This document shows, in pieces, positions 46,863 through 58,230 of a DNA stretch of 64,000 nucleotides; position 1 is the first letter of the stretch, and each line of letters opens with the position of its first letter. The notes under the pieces were generated by a model. That model had not been told where the DNA came from and ran no database searches. It saw only the letters and a program-made list of their open reading frames with translations. Location: positions 15,456,001 through 15,520,000 of the forward strand of contig JAKSXM010000137.1 of the NCBI GenBank assembly GCA_022575985.1. Reading direction: 5' to 3'. This DNA comes from Anagrus nilaparvatae (lineage: Eukaryota > Arthropoda > Insecta > Hymenoptera > Mymaridae). Position numbers and translations under genes: made by a program.

Positions 46863-48858
46863 AAACTTACATTTTGGATTTCGAATAGTACTAAATTCAA
46901 AACCAAAACCAATTTAGTCGCAAAGATGGTTAGAAACATACTATAAAAATAAATATACATGAACAATAAAGTCACACTAATACTAATCAAAATATTCAGT
47001 TAAGTATAATTAAAAACAATTTTTTGAGTGTTCGAAAGTCAACAATAAGAATCCCTAAAATTACCTGTCTAAGAAAATTCTTTCCTTTAAAAACAGCTGA
47101 ACTACCCCACATATAAATAAATAAAAAATATATATAAAATATAATAAAATGAAAAAAATCAATCTATATAATTTAAAGAACTTTTTACTATATATAAATT
47201 TATAGTTATAAAATTTACAGTTTTTATACGTCAGTTTTTTAGAGTTTTGCTTCTAAAAATTCAATAAGCACAGAACTCAAGCTTTTTATATACGTACTTT
47301 TTATAAATATAAAAAAAACTTTTTATATAATACAAGTTCAGTCATTAATTTATTTTTTGTGTGCCAAAAAAAGGTATTAAACTCGAGTTTAATTATTTAA
47401 TTTATAAAATATCATATACAGATTTTTTCAAATAATAAAAAAAAAAAAATTGATAACCTAAAAAAAAAAAAAATACAATGAAATTAAAAACAATGAAGCC
47501 AATATGTGGAGTTTTCTGGAAGTTGACCAAAAATATATTCATAGTGTACACTTTTAATATAATTTTCAGGACTTATAAAATACTATCAAATTTCTATCTT
47601 TTTCTATTTATACTTTTGTCGATAGACTTTGAACTTTTATATATATTTTTTAAACTTTTCGTTATATCCCTCAAGCATGCAATAGTTTTAAGTAAAGTTT
47701 TATTTTATTTTGAATTTCGGTAACATCCATAAAGTTGTTTATTTCGCATAAAAGGAAAAATAAAAAAAAAATACACGTACTTTATTTTTTTTTTTACTTA
47801 TACTTTATTTTAAATAATAAAAAAAAAAAAATATCATTTCTTCGTGCGAAATTGACCCGAGAGTAAAGGATATTTTAAAAGCATCACATACATAAACAGG
47901 TTAAAAAACTCAATGAGACTTTGAGTTATATTGATGATGACTCACAAAAAAATAACATAAAAACTTTTGTTTTCTCATTTTATTTTTTATTTTTTTAAAG
48001 AGTCAAATAAAGGATGTAGGTGTTATTATTATGCGTGGGTAATATGAATTTTTTTTTGTATGTAATGAGAGATTTACAGTGGGTTGGTAAATATAATAAA
48101 AAAATACTTCAAAGCATGTTTCATTGCAAAAAAATCAAATTTGTTTTTAAAATAAAATAATTTGAAATAAAAAATTGATAAATTAACCCTAAGATATTCA
48201 TGAGAACAGTATATACAGCTACTGCCAAATCGTTCCCTTTTATTACAACCCTAAAATTTGCACCTGAGCATTACAGCATACCTGCGTTTTAGATAAAACC
48301 CATAAAAATAAGTTTTTAAAATGTAATTAAAATACAAGCATTGCTGCCATATTTCATTGACTTAATACAATAATAATTTAGTAATAAGATTTACATAAAT
48401 GACATTGAATTGAGAATAATAATTGGAATGACAATATAGTTGATAATGGTATTATAGAAAATATTTTGAATAACAATGAAATATTATTATTGATTGATAT
48501 TTTGCATGTTAAATTGTTACAGCATTTATTACAACAAAAATTGCATGTCTCTATTAAGGTTTCAAGATAATAAGTATATGATTGATAAAGTTATTTGATT
48601 TAAAATTTTGTATTGAATGTTTTGTTTGAATATATAATGGCAATTGATATCTTCATTGACACGCTATTTTATACAAAATTAATAAAATATTGTTTGTTTG
48701 TATCAGAATAAATGCGAAGAACTTACAGAGTAATTTTGTTCAGATCAAGAAAAGATTTTCTGGAGTTTTAAGTATTTCGGATGTTACTAAAGAATCATTA
48801 ATTAATACTCGATTATTTTTTGATAATTATTATTTACAGTTGATTTAAACAGCTTTTA
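46863..48858. other. AT-rich spacer, no gene recognised
   Basis: Low-complexity sequence with many A and T runs. A CACCTG occurs at 48261-48266. The 81-codon frame at 47478-47723 is hydrophobic by composition only. Confidence 0.45.
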
Positions 48859-48923
48859 ACATGGAAAATGTTTACAGAAAGAATTATTTCCATTTAGGTA
48901 CTTGAAATAATTTGGGATATTAG
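48859..48923 (+). repeat. Fragment of the CATGAAACATGTT family
   Basis: AACATGGAAAATGTTTACAG resembles the left end of the dispersed family. The remainder is short and diverged and ends beside the TTAA-flanked MITE, so only a fragment is supported. Confidence 0.4.
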
Positions 48924-48927
48924 TTAA

Positions 48928-49083
48928 CTCATTAACGCCGGGGCAGAGAGTTTTGGAAGTGAGCAAAAATAAATATATTATTATTATTATTATTTTTTGT
49001 TTTTTTTTGTCAAGGGAATCTTGTGAATCTTACGTCAGCCATGGAGTGTTTCTTCCAAAACTCTCCGCCTCGGCGTTAATGAG
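48928..49083. mobile_element. TTAA-flanked MITE, 156 bp (piggyBac-like)
   Basis: Inverted ends CTCATTAACGCCGGGGC and its near complement continue through GAGAGTTTTGGAAG. TTAA lies at both ends (48924-48927 and 49084-49087). TTAA targets and TTAAC(C/T)C ends are typical of piggyBac-type elements, an inference here. The centre holds an (ATT)n run. The same ends bound the larger element at 54227-55791. Confidence 0.8.
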
Positions 49084-49087
49084 TTAA

Positions 49088-52000
49088 AGCTATTAAGCTC
49101 ATTCAGTTACAATTTATAGAAAAATATTCTCGCAAGTAAAATGAATTCAAAAGATTATATAAAGAGAAGAATCAGTAATGATGTAGTATAATAAATAATA
49201 CCTTATATTATAAATAATATTTTACTTCAATATCATGGTCCATTATTAATAATCAATCCAATATTATCTTTTTTGTGTCTATCTAAATTTTTTATGATAT
49301 TTTTAAAACAGTTTTGTCAATAATCATTTCATCTTGTAAGTTTTTTGTAAAAAATCTATGTGTAAACTAATGTCATATATTATTCCAGCCTTGAAAAAGA
49401 TTACATTGTAATCAAAACGTTGGATTAATGTTTTTTAAAAATTAATAAACAACAAATTATGCTCGTAAAAGTCACGTTCTAAAATATTATTTTAAACTTC
49501 ACTCCTTAATATCGAGCGATGAATAAATTTTGAATAATTATTTAATGATTAATAATGATTGTAAATTAGTTTAAAGTGAAAGAAAATTTGAAAAAATAAA
49601 CTTTTTTCATCACTGGGATACTCGGATGCATGCAACGGTATGATAAATGAAAAAATTTTGGTACTAAATTCTTTTCTTTTTTCTTCATATTATTTGCCAT
49701 CAATTAAGTACGAAAAAAACTCCACTTGCCACAAACAGAATTCCGCATGTCACAAGCGAAATTTATTTTAATATAAAATATTTGGAAGGAAGTGAAAGAG
49801 ATATTTATAAGTTTTATTAATTTGGGCTGAAAATTAAAAATATCATTATCACAAAAGTGATATCTACTTGTTAAACAAGGGAAGAATAAATAAGATTTGA
49901 CTTTCATTACTAAGATAGCATAGAAAGTAAAATTTCCTATTTTTTTGAATATGATTATACTATCTGAAATCAATGAATAAAATGAACCACCATGTTGTTC
50001 AAATTTTACAGCTGAGTAAAATATATAACATTGAAGCAAGTTTATGTCATTATAATATGTTAAATATTTATCAATTTATTATTATCCAATATATATTATT
50101 CAATTTTTGCTAAATTTAAAAAATATAACATTATATAATAAAAAGAATTTAATATAGAAAAAGAATTTTTTAAATTCAAATTCTGGGAAAGCATTAGAAA
50201 GTTGCAAAACCCACGAACTTACTTAGCAAAACCCAGCCAGAAACTTGCTTGGCCTCTTAACTTCCTTAAAGAACCATAGAATATCAACCTGTGACATTCA
50301 CTCTCGGGACGATAAATTCAGTTCATTATAATTAAAATTTAGTTATTTTAAAGCAATCTAATTTTTAATTCAAATCACAAACTTACGAAGAAACTAATTA
50401 TAAAAACTTTTAATCAATAAAAAAGCAGCATATTTTTATTTGAGGTTCTATATAGTAGAATCCTTCTTGTAATATCTGATTAACATAGTAAGAGTTAATA
50501 TCAACTTAATTATCATTAAGAGAATGAAAAAAAAAAAACTCGAACAAAAAAAGAAAAAAGAATTTATTCTTATTATTGTGAATAATTTTGTAAAAAAAAG
50601 TTTTTTTTTTTTATTAAAAACAGTGTGGTTTTATATAATATAAAAAAAAAGTTAAAGAAAAATGTTAAAAGAATATAAATTTGCATATTTGTAGCTTTAT
50701 AACGAGAGTTAAATGTCTCTTTAACTTTTTTTTTACTTTTTTTTTTATGATATTTCCATATTTAAATAAATTTTTTCTTTCTTTTTTTTCCATCTATGTG
50801 TGCCTATTGTGAATGCATGCAAATCGTACTTAAGTATTATTATTATTATTTTTTTTTTTGTACATAACAATTGAAAAAAAAAAAAAACTTGATTATTTAT
50901 CATAAAGAATTATTATTTGTTTTAAAAAATTTTTATATACGCTAGTGTAGTTTTTTTAATTAATTAATTAAATCATCGCATTTATTAAAATACTTTTTTT
51001 ATAAATATATATAAAATTTTTTTTTAATATCTATAGCTACCTTTTTTTTATGATGATATTAATTAAAAAAAAAAAAATTTTTATTAATGGTAATTAAAAG
51101 AATATATTGTATGCATAATTAAAAAAATTTTCATTGTCTGTTTTATATGTAGCAATTTTTTTTTTTTTAATTTAGTTATAGGAATATTTATTAATTTCAT
51201 AAATTAAAGTTTTCATTAGATATATATTTTTTTTTTATATTTCAATTAAAAAAAATGTAGGTGTGGGATATGGGACGTTTTCATAAATTTATGGTCTGTT
51301 TGGTTTTTTGGCATGTTATGTTTTTAGTAATTAAACGTTTTTAAAGTAACTAGCAGTGATTATTGCTGTCAGTGGCTCATAAATTATTTGAATAAACAAA
51401 GTAGGATTTCGAAATGTCGGGTACCCAACTTGGAAATTGGGTTTTCCGGAGTTTTAGCCCAGGAAGTTTTGCGCTTTATATCTGCAGCCAAAACTTGATC
51501 CTATCTGACCCAATATTAAAAACGTCCGAATTTAGGGTCAGAAAATCGACATTTTGGATAACAGAACACCCCTAAAATAAATAATGCTTAACTATTTTAA
51601 TTTTCAGGCAAACTTATAGTATCAAGGATTCATTATTTTTTTAATTTAAGATAAAATTAGATAGAATTAAATAGATAAAAATCAACTGACAAAAGTGCAT
51701 AAAAAAAATGCTGAAACTAATAAATTAAGTTACATATACTTTAGCGAGCTCGCTGCGGCTGATTTACGAGCCCCATATTTACAATACAAAATCAGAAATG
51801 TTAAAGACCTTATTTATTGGTCATAACGAGGCACTATGCCAAATTTCAAGTTTCTAACCCGACTTTTAAATTTTGCCATTTTTTACGCAACATGAAATTT
51901 ACGGTACGTAGACGGTTCCACGAAGTCTTAAAGAAGGGTGAATTCATAATCTACAGCTATTGTGTTTAAAATGCAGTACTAAAAATTTTTACCATTTTTC

Positions 52001-52350
52001 CATACTGAAGCCAATTTTTTTCCTATCATTATTATTTGTTCAATATAAAGTTTAAGTATAACTGATCGAAATTCTTTTATTACCTGTATACTATTGGGTC
52101 ACGAGTCAATATGACTGCCTCAAACGTGTTAAATTTGAATTAGCTAATTATTTTTGATAATTTCTCATATACATATAAATTAATAAATAGTTTATAATTT
52201 TTACAAAGGTAATATGTAAACAATATAAAAACAAAATCAATTTTATTTTATTTTTTTTTTAATTGAAATTTTGTTAATTAAAAAATATAAAAACAAAAAA
52301 ACAACTGCAAAACAAATTAATTCTACGTACTATATATACTACACATATTT
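49088..52350. other. AT-rich spacer with a possible retroelement 3'-end remnant at 49381-49430
   Basis: At 49388-49427 a CTTGAAAAAGATTACATTG, small ATTACA/TGTAAT stem, then AAAACGTTGG looks like the short hairpin-plus-AACGTTG sequences seen near the ends of some Penelope-like and other retroelements. There is no linked coding region. A GC-richer stretch at 51410-51560 and 51735-51925 has no accepted frame. The rest is low-complexity. Confidence 0.4.
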
Positions 52351-52358
52351 ATATATAT

Positions 52359-53148
52359 GTTACCGTTAAAGTCCGCTCTCCCGATAATGTTAACATTAAC
52401 CAGTTAAAGTTAACTTTAGCGAAGCGTTTTCGTTAAAGTCCACGAAGACGATTAAAATGAATAAAAATACAACATTAACGGGTGTGTGTACGATAAAGTT
52501 AACTTTAACCAATCCTTGTCAGTTAAAGTCCATGAAAGCGGTTTAGCATACTAAAAAAAATTTGTATTATAATATATTATATACGACTCTGGCTATAAGG
52601 CATCCAAGGGTTTAGGTTAGGCTACTTTTTTAAAAATGCATTTCTTGGGACCAGTAATCAATCCTAGTTATAACACGCCCCTAGGGTTAGGTTAGGCTAT
52701 TTTTTTTTTAAAGGCATTTTCACGCAGTAAGGCATTCCCTAGAATTAGGGCAAGGTGGGCTTAAGAACGCATGCGCAAATTTGTAAACAATACTGTGACA
52801 ATGCCTTTAAAAAAAAATAGCCTAACCTAACCCTTGGGGTGTCTTATAACTAGGATTGGTTACTGATCCTAAGAAATGCATTTTTAAAAGAGTAGCCTAA
52901 CCATAGAGATGTTTCACAATATCTTTATGAGCCTAACCTAAGCCCTGAGAGTACCTTATACGAAACCGCTTTCATGGACTTTAACTAACAAGGGTTGGTT
53001 AAAGTTAACTTTAACGAACATGATGCCGCTAATGTTATATTTTTATTTATTTTAATCGTCTTCATGGACTTTAACGAAAACGCTTCGCTAAAGTTAACTT
53101 TAACTGGTTAATGTTAACTTTATCGGGAGAGCGGACTCTAACGGTAAC
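52359..53148. mobile_element. Foldback element with GTTAAAGT-type arms, 790 bp
   Basis: The ends are GTTACCGTTAAAGTCCGCTC and its near complement. The arms mirror each other through most of the element. Each arm repeats a GTTAAAGTCC and a palindromic AAAGTTAACTTTA motif several times about 50-65 bp apart. The inner part has mirrored GGTTAGGTTAGGCTA blocks. ATATATAT flanks both ends (52351-52358 and 53149-53156), compatible with an 8-bp duplication of the hAT type but low in complexity. There is no transposase. Confidence 0.75.
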
Positions 53149-53156
53149 ATATATAT

Positions 53157-53754
53157 TTAGGCACTTATAAAAAAAATTAAATAAATTAAATAAAGTTTTT
53201 TATTTATAAAATTTTTTATTTATTTATTATATATTATTTATTAAAAAAAATTTATATTATTTGACGTAAATGAGAAAGATAAATGTTTAAATTATTGTTT
53301 TTAACGTATAACAATTATTTATTTTATTGACGTTTCGTATTATAAGAAAAATAAAAAAAAATTATTTATACTTTTTTTTGTTATGCTGTATCTAAAAAGT
53401 TTTGCCATTACTTTATTTGTCAGTAGTATATACTTTTTAGATAGATTATGTTTACATATGCTTAAACATATCAATAAATTATCATTTTTAATCCTCTTAT
53501 GAAAAAAAGTTACATTTTTTTGTTGTTTTCTAGGTATGTAAAATAAAAATAAATATGCTTTAAGTTTCAGCATAACTTTGTTTACTTTTTTTTTGGACAT
53601 ATATCATACGGATTACTTTTATTTATTATCATCAGAATATAACTTCAGAGTTCAATTTTTATATTGAAGAGGAGTAGCATTTTTTGGGGGTCAGAGCTGA
53701 AAATGTTGCTTTTGGTGAAACAATAAAAATTAAAAATATCTTTAAAATACTTTA
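53157..53754. other. AT-rich spacer, nothing recognised
   Basis: Low-complexity sequence. The 86-codon frame at 53340-53600 on the minus strand is Lys/Phe/Leu-rich and not accepted. Confidence 0.45.
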
Positions 53755-54112
53755 AATACAATTCAACAATAATCTTTATTTTATTTTAGCGCAACATTTC
53801 GTTCATATAATACCACCAACCTCATCAGGCATATCAGTTTTAAATTTTAAGTAAGTGCTATATGCCTGATGAGGTTGGTGGCCCATGTAAAAAGATTAAT
53901 TAATTTTGGGTAAGCTTACGGACTAACCTAAAAAAGCTTAATGAAAATTTATTTAATAATAGGTTATTTGGAAGATATTAAAATACATACTTTTGCTTTT
54001 TTAGGTTAGTCCGTTAATTTACCAAAAATTAAGCTTAATCTTTTTACGTGGGGGTATGTGAACGAAACCTTGGGCTGGAATAAAATAAAGATTATTCTTG
54101 TATTTCATTTAA
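53755..54112. repeat. Inverted pair of CCTGATGAGG…CGAAA sequences with a nested hairpin
   Basis: A perfect 22-bp stem (53813-53834 with 53860-53881) contains CCTGATGAGGTTGG on both strands. Beyond it, outer arms AATAAAATAAAGATTATT and CGAAA-containing stretches pair across 53769-53805 and 54055-54096. The minus strand keeps the contiguous order CTGATGA, 21 nt, GAAA. That order is seen in hammerhead-type and Penelope-like terminal sequences, but stem II pairs poorly. The plus-strand copy is split by the 171-bp insert at 53882. Confidence 0.65.
53882..54052. mobile_element. Palindromic MITE, 171 bp, splitting one arm
   Basis: Ends CCCATGTAAAAAGATTAA and (in complement) CCCACGTAAAAAGATTAA. Longer internal arms include GGACTAACCTAAAAAAGC and its complement. 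GG is present on both sides (53880-53881 and 54053-54054). The opposite arm of the surrounding palindrome shows the uninterrupted sequence GGTTGGTGGTAT, which defines the insertion and its 2-bp duplication. Confidence 0.72.
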
Positions 54113-54346
54113 AATAGCCATAGAAGGTCAATCCCTTGTAAAATTTAGAAAAAATAAAATGGATGATAACTTCAATAATGAAGTTAAATGTTCCTTTTTA
54201 AGTTCTGTAGAAGTCATATTTGTTAACTCATTAACTACTCCAAGAAATGGGGACTTCACCCTTAAATTTGCAAAAACTACCCCCAAAAGAGTTTTTTTAA
54301 CATATTCTTACTTTAAGCGCTCAGATTTGCACCGTACGGATTTTTT

Positions 54347-55136
54347 GGGTCGCTGATCAAGAATTTCAACTTCTTTTTCATAAATGATCAATATTTCACC
54401 CTTAAAATAGCTAAGACTGCCCCTTAAATGGGTGTTTTTGCTATTTTCGCACTTTCATCATTCAGGATATGCCCATATAGGTTTTTGGGTCACTAATCAA
54501 GAATTTCGACTCGTTTTTCATAAAGAATAAATATTTCACCCTTGAAATAACTAAAACTACCCCTTAATGGGGTGTTTTTGTTATTTTCGCAATTTGAGCG
54601 TCCAGGATATACCCATATAGGTTTTTTGGGACGCTATTCAAGAATTTGGACTCCTTTTTTGTGGTAATATTGATTATTTAAGAAAAAGAAGTCGAAATTC
54701 TTGATTAGCGACCCAAAAGACCTATATGGGCATATCCTGGATGCTAAAAGTACTAAAATATCAAAAACACCCCCTTTTCGGGGGTAGTTTTAGCCAATTT
54801 AGGGGTAAAATTTTAATTAATTATGAAAAATAAGTCGAAATTCTTAATTAGCGACCCAAAAAATCTATATGGGCTTATCCTGGATGCTCAAAGCGCGAAA
54901 ATAGCAAAGACATCCCTTTTAGGGGTAGTTTTTGCTATTGTAAAAGTGAAATATTGATTATTAATGAAAAAAAATTCGAAATTCTTAATCAGTGACCCAA
55001 AAAACCCGTTTGGTGCAAATCTGAGCGCTTAAAGTGCGAATATGTTAAAAAAAACCCTTTTTGGGGGTATTTTTTGCAAATTTAAGGGTGAGGCCCCCAT
55101 TTCTTTACGAAATTCGATTTACGTGTTCAGCGACCC
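54347..55136. repeat. ~140-bp unit array, three forward then four inverted units
   Basis: Forward anchors GGGTCGCTGATCAAGAATTT and variants lie at 54347, 54487 and 54628. Inverted GCGACCC-type anchors end at 54714, 54857, 54998 and 55136. Spacing is 138-143 bp. The units share CACCCTTAAA and CTACCCCTTAATGGGGTG-like blocks with the 139-bp array at 21.7 kb. As at 22.5 kb, the last inverted unit is followed by AAACCTATAG and then GACTGGAGT (55201-55209). Confidence 0.82.
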
Positions 55137-55204
55137 AAAAAAACCTATAGGAGAGCAAATCTCGTGTTCGCCATTGAAAATACAACCAAACCCGTATTTT
55201 GACT

Positions 55205-55790
55205 GGAGTTCAGAAGTGAGCAAAAATAAATAAATTCCCTTGTAAATACTTCTTTTAGAATCTGACATTAGTTTTCACCTACAACCCTTAAATATACCCT
55301 AAAAACGGGTCTGAAAGAGGTAGGTCAGGCATTATTAGGAAATGTTTGGAAAAATCAATATAAGAAGTATAAAATTTTATTAAAAAATGTTTGAACATAT
55401 TATTTTTTATGTAAATTTAAGTAAACTTCGTATACATTGAGGTCTCATACATTTTGGTCCTATTTACAACCCTTAAACGGTGTATAAGGGTAGTTTAAAA
55501 AAAAATTAAAATAAAACTTATTTTTTATAATTAAAATTGTATTCTTAAGTAAAATTGGCTACTACATTCAAATTCAAAATCAGTTGCGTGCAAACATTTT
55601 ACAGCACCCTCTAAAATAGGGGTAAATGGAGTAAAGCAACCATTTTTAGGGTACATTTAAGGGTTGTAGGTAAAAACTAATATCAGATTCTGAAATTTTA
55701 CTGTAGATATGAACTTTTTAGCCAGGTATCTACAAGGGAATATATTTATTTTTGCTCTTTTTCCAAAACTCTCCGCCCCGGCTTTAATGA
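55205..55790. repeat. Second inverted repeat within the TTAA-flanked composite
   Basis: GTGAGCAAAAATAAATAAAT and TTCCCTTGTA at about 55214-55242 pair with TACAAGGGAATATATTTATT and TTTGCTC near 55728-55758. Inside, CTACAACCCTTAAATATACC pairs with GGTACATTTAAGGGTTGTAG. GAGCAAAAATAAAT also occurs just inside the MITE at 48928, tying the two loci together. Confidence 0.65.
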
Positions 55791-55795
55791 ATTAA

Positions 55796-57600
55796 TAAGC
55801 GATTTAAATTTTCGAAATTATAACAAAAAATATTGCAATGTTCACTAAAACTTTTAATTAGAGGGAGAGGGGTGGTTCTTGCTTTCCATCTGAATTCGCG
55901 CCTGCTCATGTATGATTACAATACAAATTCAAAACGCAAATACCCATCCGTATATATATAAAACTTTGATAAAACAAGAATGCGTAAAATTTAACTACCA
56001 GCAAAAATTTTATGATATTTACATTTTATACATAACAGTGTATGAAGATATCAATTTTATGACATTTATATGATATCATTTAAAATAAAATGTATAATAG
56101 TAAAAGATAAATTATAGCTCAACCTAGCTGTAGAAAATAGAGGAAATTTATTTTATTTTTATATTTTTTACGTGTTAAATGGTATTTGTCTCTTGAGATA
56201 TACTTTTATACAAGTGTTGTCGATTGTACAATATGCAGTTGAAAATATCTTGGAAATCTGAGGCTTCTTTTTCATTCATCTGACACTTTTTTCTATAGGT
56301 ATATAAAATTCCCATGAGATAAAACAATATATATATGTATATTATAAAATACTTATTATAACACACAGGTGTTTTTTAAAGCATGAAAAATTTTTGCACC
56401 TCGCTTTTTTTTTAATATTTATTTCTTTATACACAACATGACTAGAACATATATATATATTTTTTTTATTCCTCGTCAAATCTCACGTGGCCTCTGTGAA
56501 TTATTCATTTTCTCTTTTTTGAAATATATATGAATTTTTTAGAGATAACGAGATGTGAACGACCTAAAGAAAATATATATATTAGTTTTTCCGTTGCTAA
56601 GCTAAAATATTTTATCTGATTAATATATTATAACAACATAATGTCAAATAGACATCATTTTGAGAGACATAAATTAATAATTTAATAAGATAGAAAGAAT
56701 AAGAGTGAATAAATTTATTTGTATATTAGGCTGGTCCTTGTTTAAGCTGATTTGATTGATTTTTAATATTCTGGGTTGGTTGAAAGAATCTCAATAAACT
56801 CATTTGAAACTGATACTATGAATTACACCAAATATTGTCAATTTTTAAGTCAATTTTACTATAGAAATCTAACAACCATCCTTAAATTTACAAAATAACG
56901 TCCAGTCTAATATAAAAGCACACTAATGGTTTGTATTTCATCTTCGTTATATAATATGAAGTTGAAAATAGAAATTCATGAATTTAACATTATTATTTGT
57001 CAAATCGATATTTATTATAAGTGAAAATAGAAGGTTTATAAAGGTCCCTAAACTACAAAAACATTATTATTATAAAATCTATAGGGAAATCCTTTAAATT
57101 TAAAAACTAAAAATAATTAATGATCAAAGACAATTGTTAAGAATTAAAAATTAAATCAGATAAAAAGTAGTTTATAAATATACTGTACTTTAGAGAATAT
57201 ATATAATAATTATTGCTAATTAAGTTTTGATATATGAGTATATAATTATTACGTAATCGGTTATAAGGGTCTATGTATTATTTGAGACAATAAGGTGGGT
57301 TTTGGATAAAATTGATTTTTAATTGTTTCGATTGAATTTTAATTGACTTTTTTTCATATGTGTTTTTTTTCTTATATATTATGTGGATTTTTTTCAGTTT
57401 TTATTATTTAATGAAACAGAGAAAGATAGAGAAGCCTTTCAATAACTGAAAAGTTTTTAGTTAATATTTTATAAAGTTAATTTATAAATTCATAATTTAT
57501 TATACTTTTTTTTTTATTATAATAACGTTACTATGAATTCAAAAATGTTAGTTTTTTTTATAAATTTGAAAATTTAGGTCATTTTTACACTCTTTAATAA

Positions 57601-57634
<34 letters not shown>

Positions 57635-58230
57635 ATAAAAGAAAAGTTATACTGGGGATTGAAAAGTTTTATTTATTGTTTTATTTTATAAAAGTTACAT
57701 TTTTTTTTTGTTCTTTTTTTGTTCTTGTTTTCTTTATTTTCAATAATGTGAGAAATTTTATTTACTATGCTTTTTTATTATATTTTTGAAATTTTTTAAT
57801 TGTTATGAAAAAAAATTTTTTTTTTTCTTGTAAAAATGTTTTTAATTGAAAAAATAATTTTAACAATGTAAAGTTAAAATGTATGTTAGTTTGTTGAATA
57901 AAATAATTAAATTACAACGAAGAAAATTGGATTTTTTTTATTTGAAATTTCTAAGAAAGTTATACTTTTTGTTTTGAATGGGAAGCTGAGATGTAGCAGA
58001 GAATTATTTTAAAATCAGTCTCTAAATATAGTAAAATTTTCATATTTTTATTATCAAATTTTTAACATTAATTAATTAATTTTTTGGTTTAAAATTGTAC
58101 TTTCTAACAAAATACATCATATCAGAAATTCTCGTTGGAAGCAGACTCACCAAAATCAGTCCAAAATATTTTTTTTAAAGTGCAAGAAAAAATACTTATA
58201 AATGGTTTATATGTTCACACAACTAACGAA
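55796..58230. other. AT-rich spacer; CAGGTGT at 56366; (TA)n near 57600-57635
   Basis: ACAGGTGTTTTTTAAAGC at 56365-56382 shares a 14-base word with the island at 26331. Otherwise low-complexity, with a long (TA)n tract at about 57600-57635. No gene is supported. Confidence 0.45.

Larger units (their letters stand above)
54227..55791. mobile_element. TTAA-flanked composite foldback element, ~1.57 kb
   Basis: Left end CTCATTAAC after TTAA (54223-54226). Right end, read inward, TTCATTAAAGCCGGGGCGGA before TTAA (55792-55795). The right end matches the MITE at 48928 through GAGAGTTTTGGAA, while the left end keeps only the first nine bases. The interior holds a 3+4 array of ~140-bp units and a second inverted repeat (55205-55790). 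There is no transposase. Boundaries rest on the TTAA sites and shared ends. Confidence 0.65.

Noticed and set aside
49021..49060. GC-rich stretch between the arms of the TTAA MITE as an RNA gene
   Set aside because: It is the right arm of the MITE with its adjoining sequence. No tRNA or other RNA fold is recognised.
52605..52860. TTAGGTTAGG words as interstitial telomere repeats
   Set aside because: Only two units at each site, and they are mirrored as part of the foldback element, not a telomeric array.
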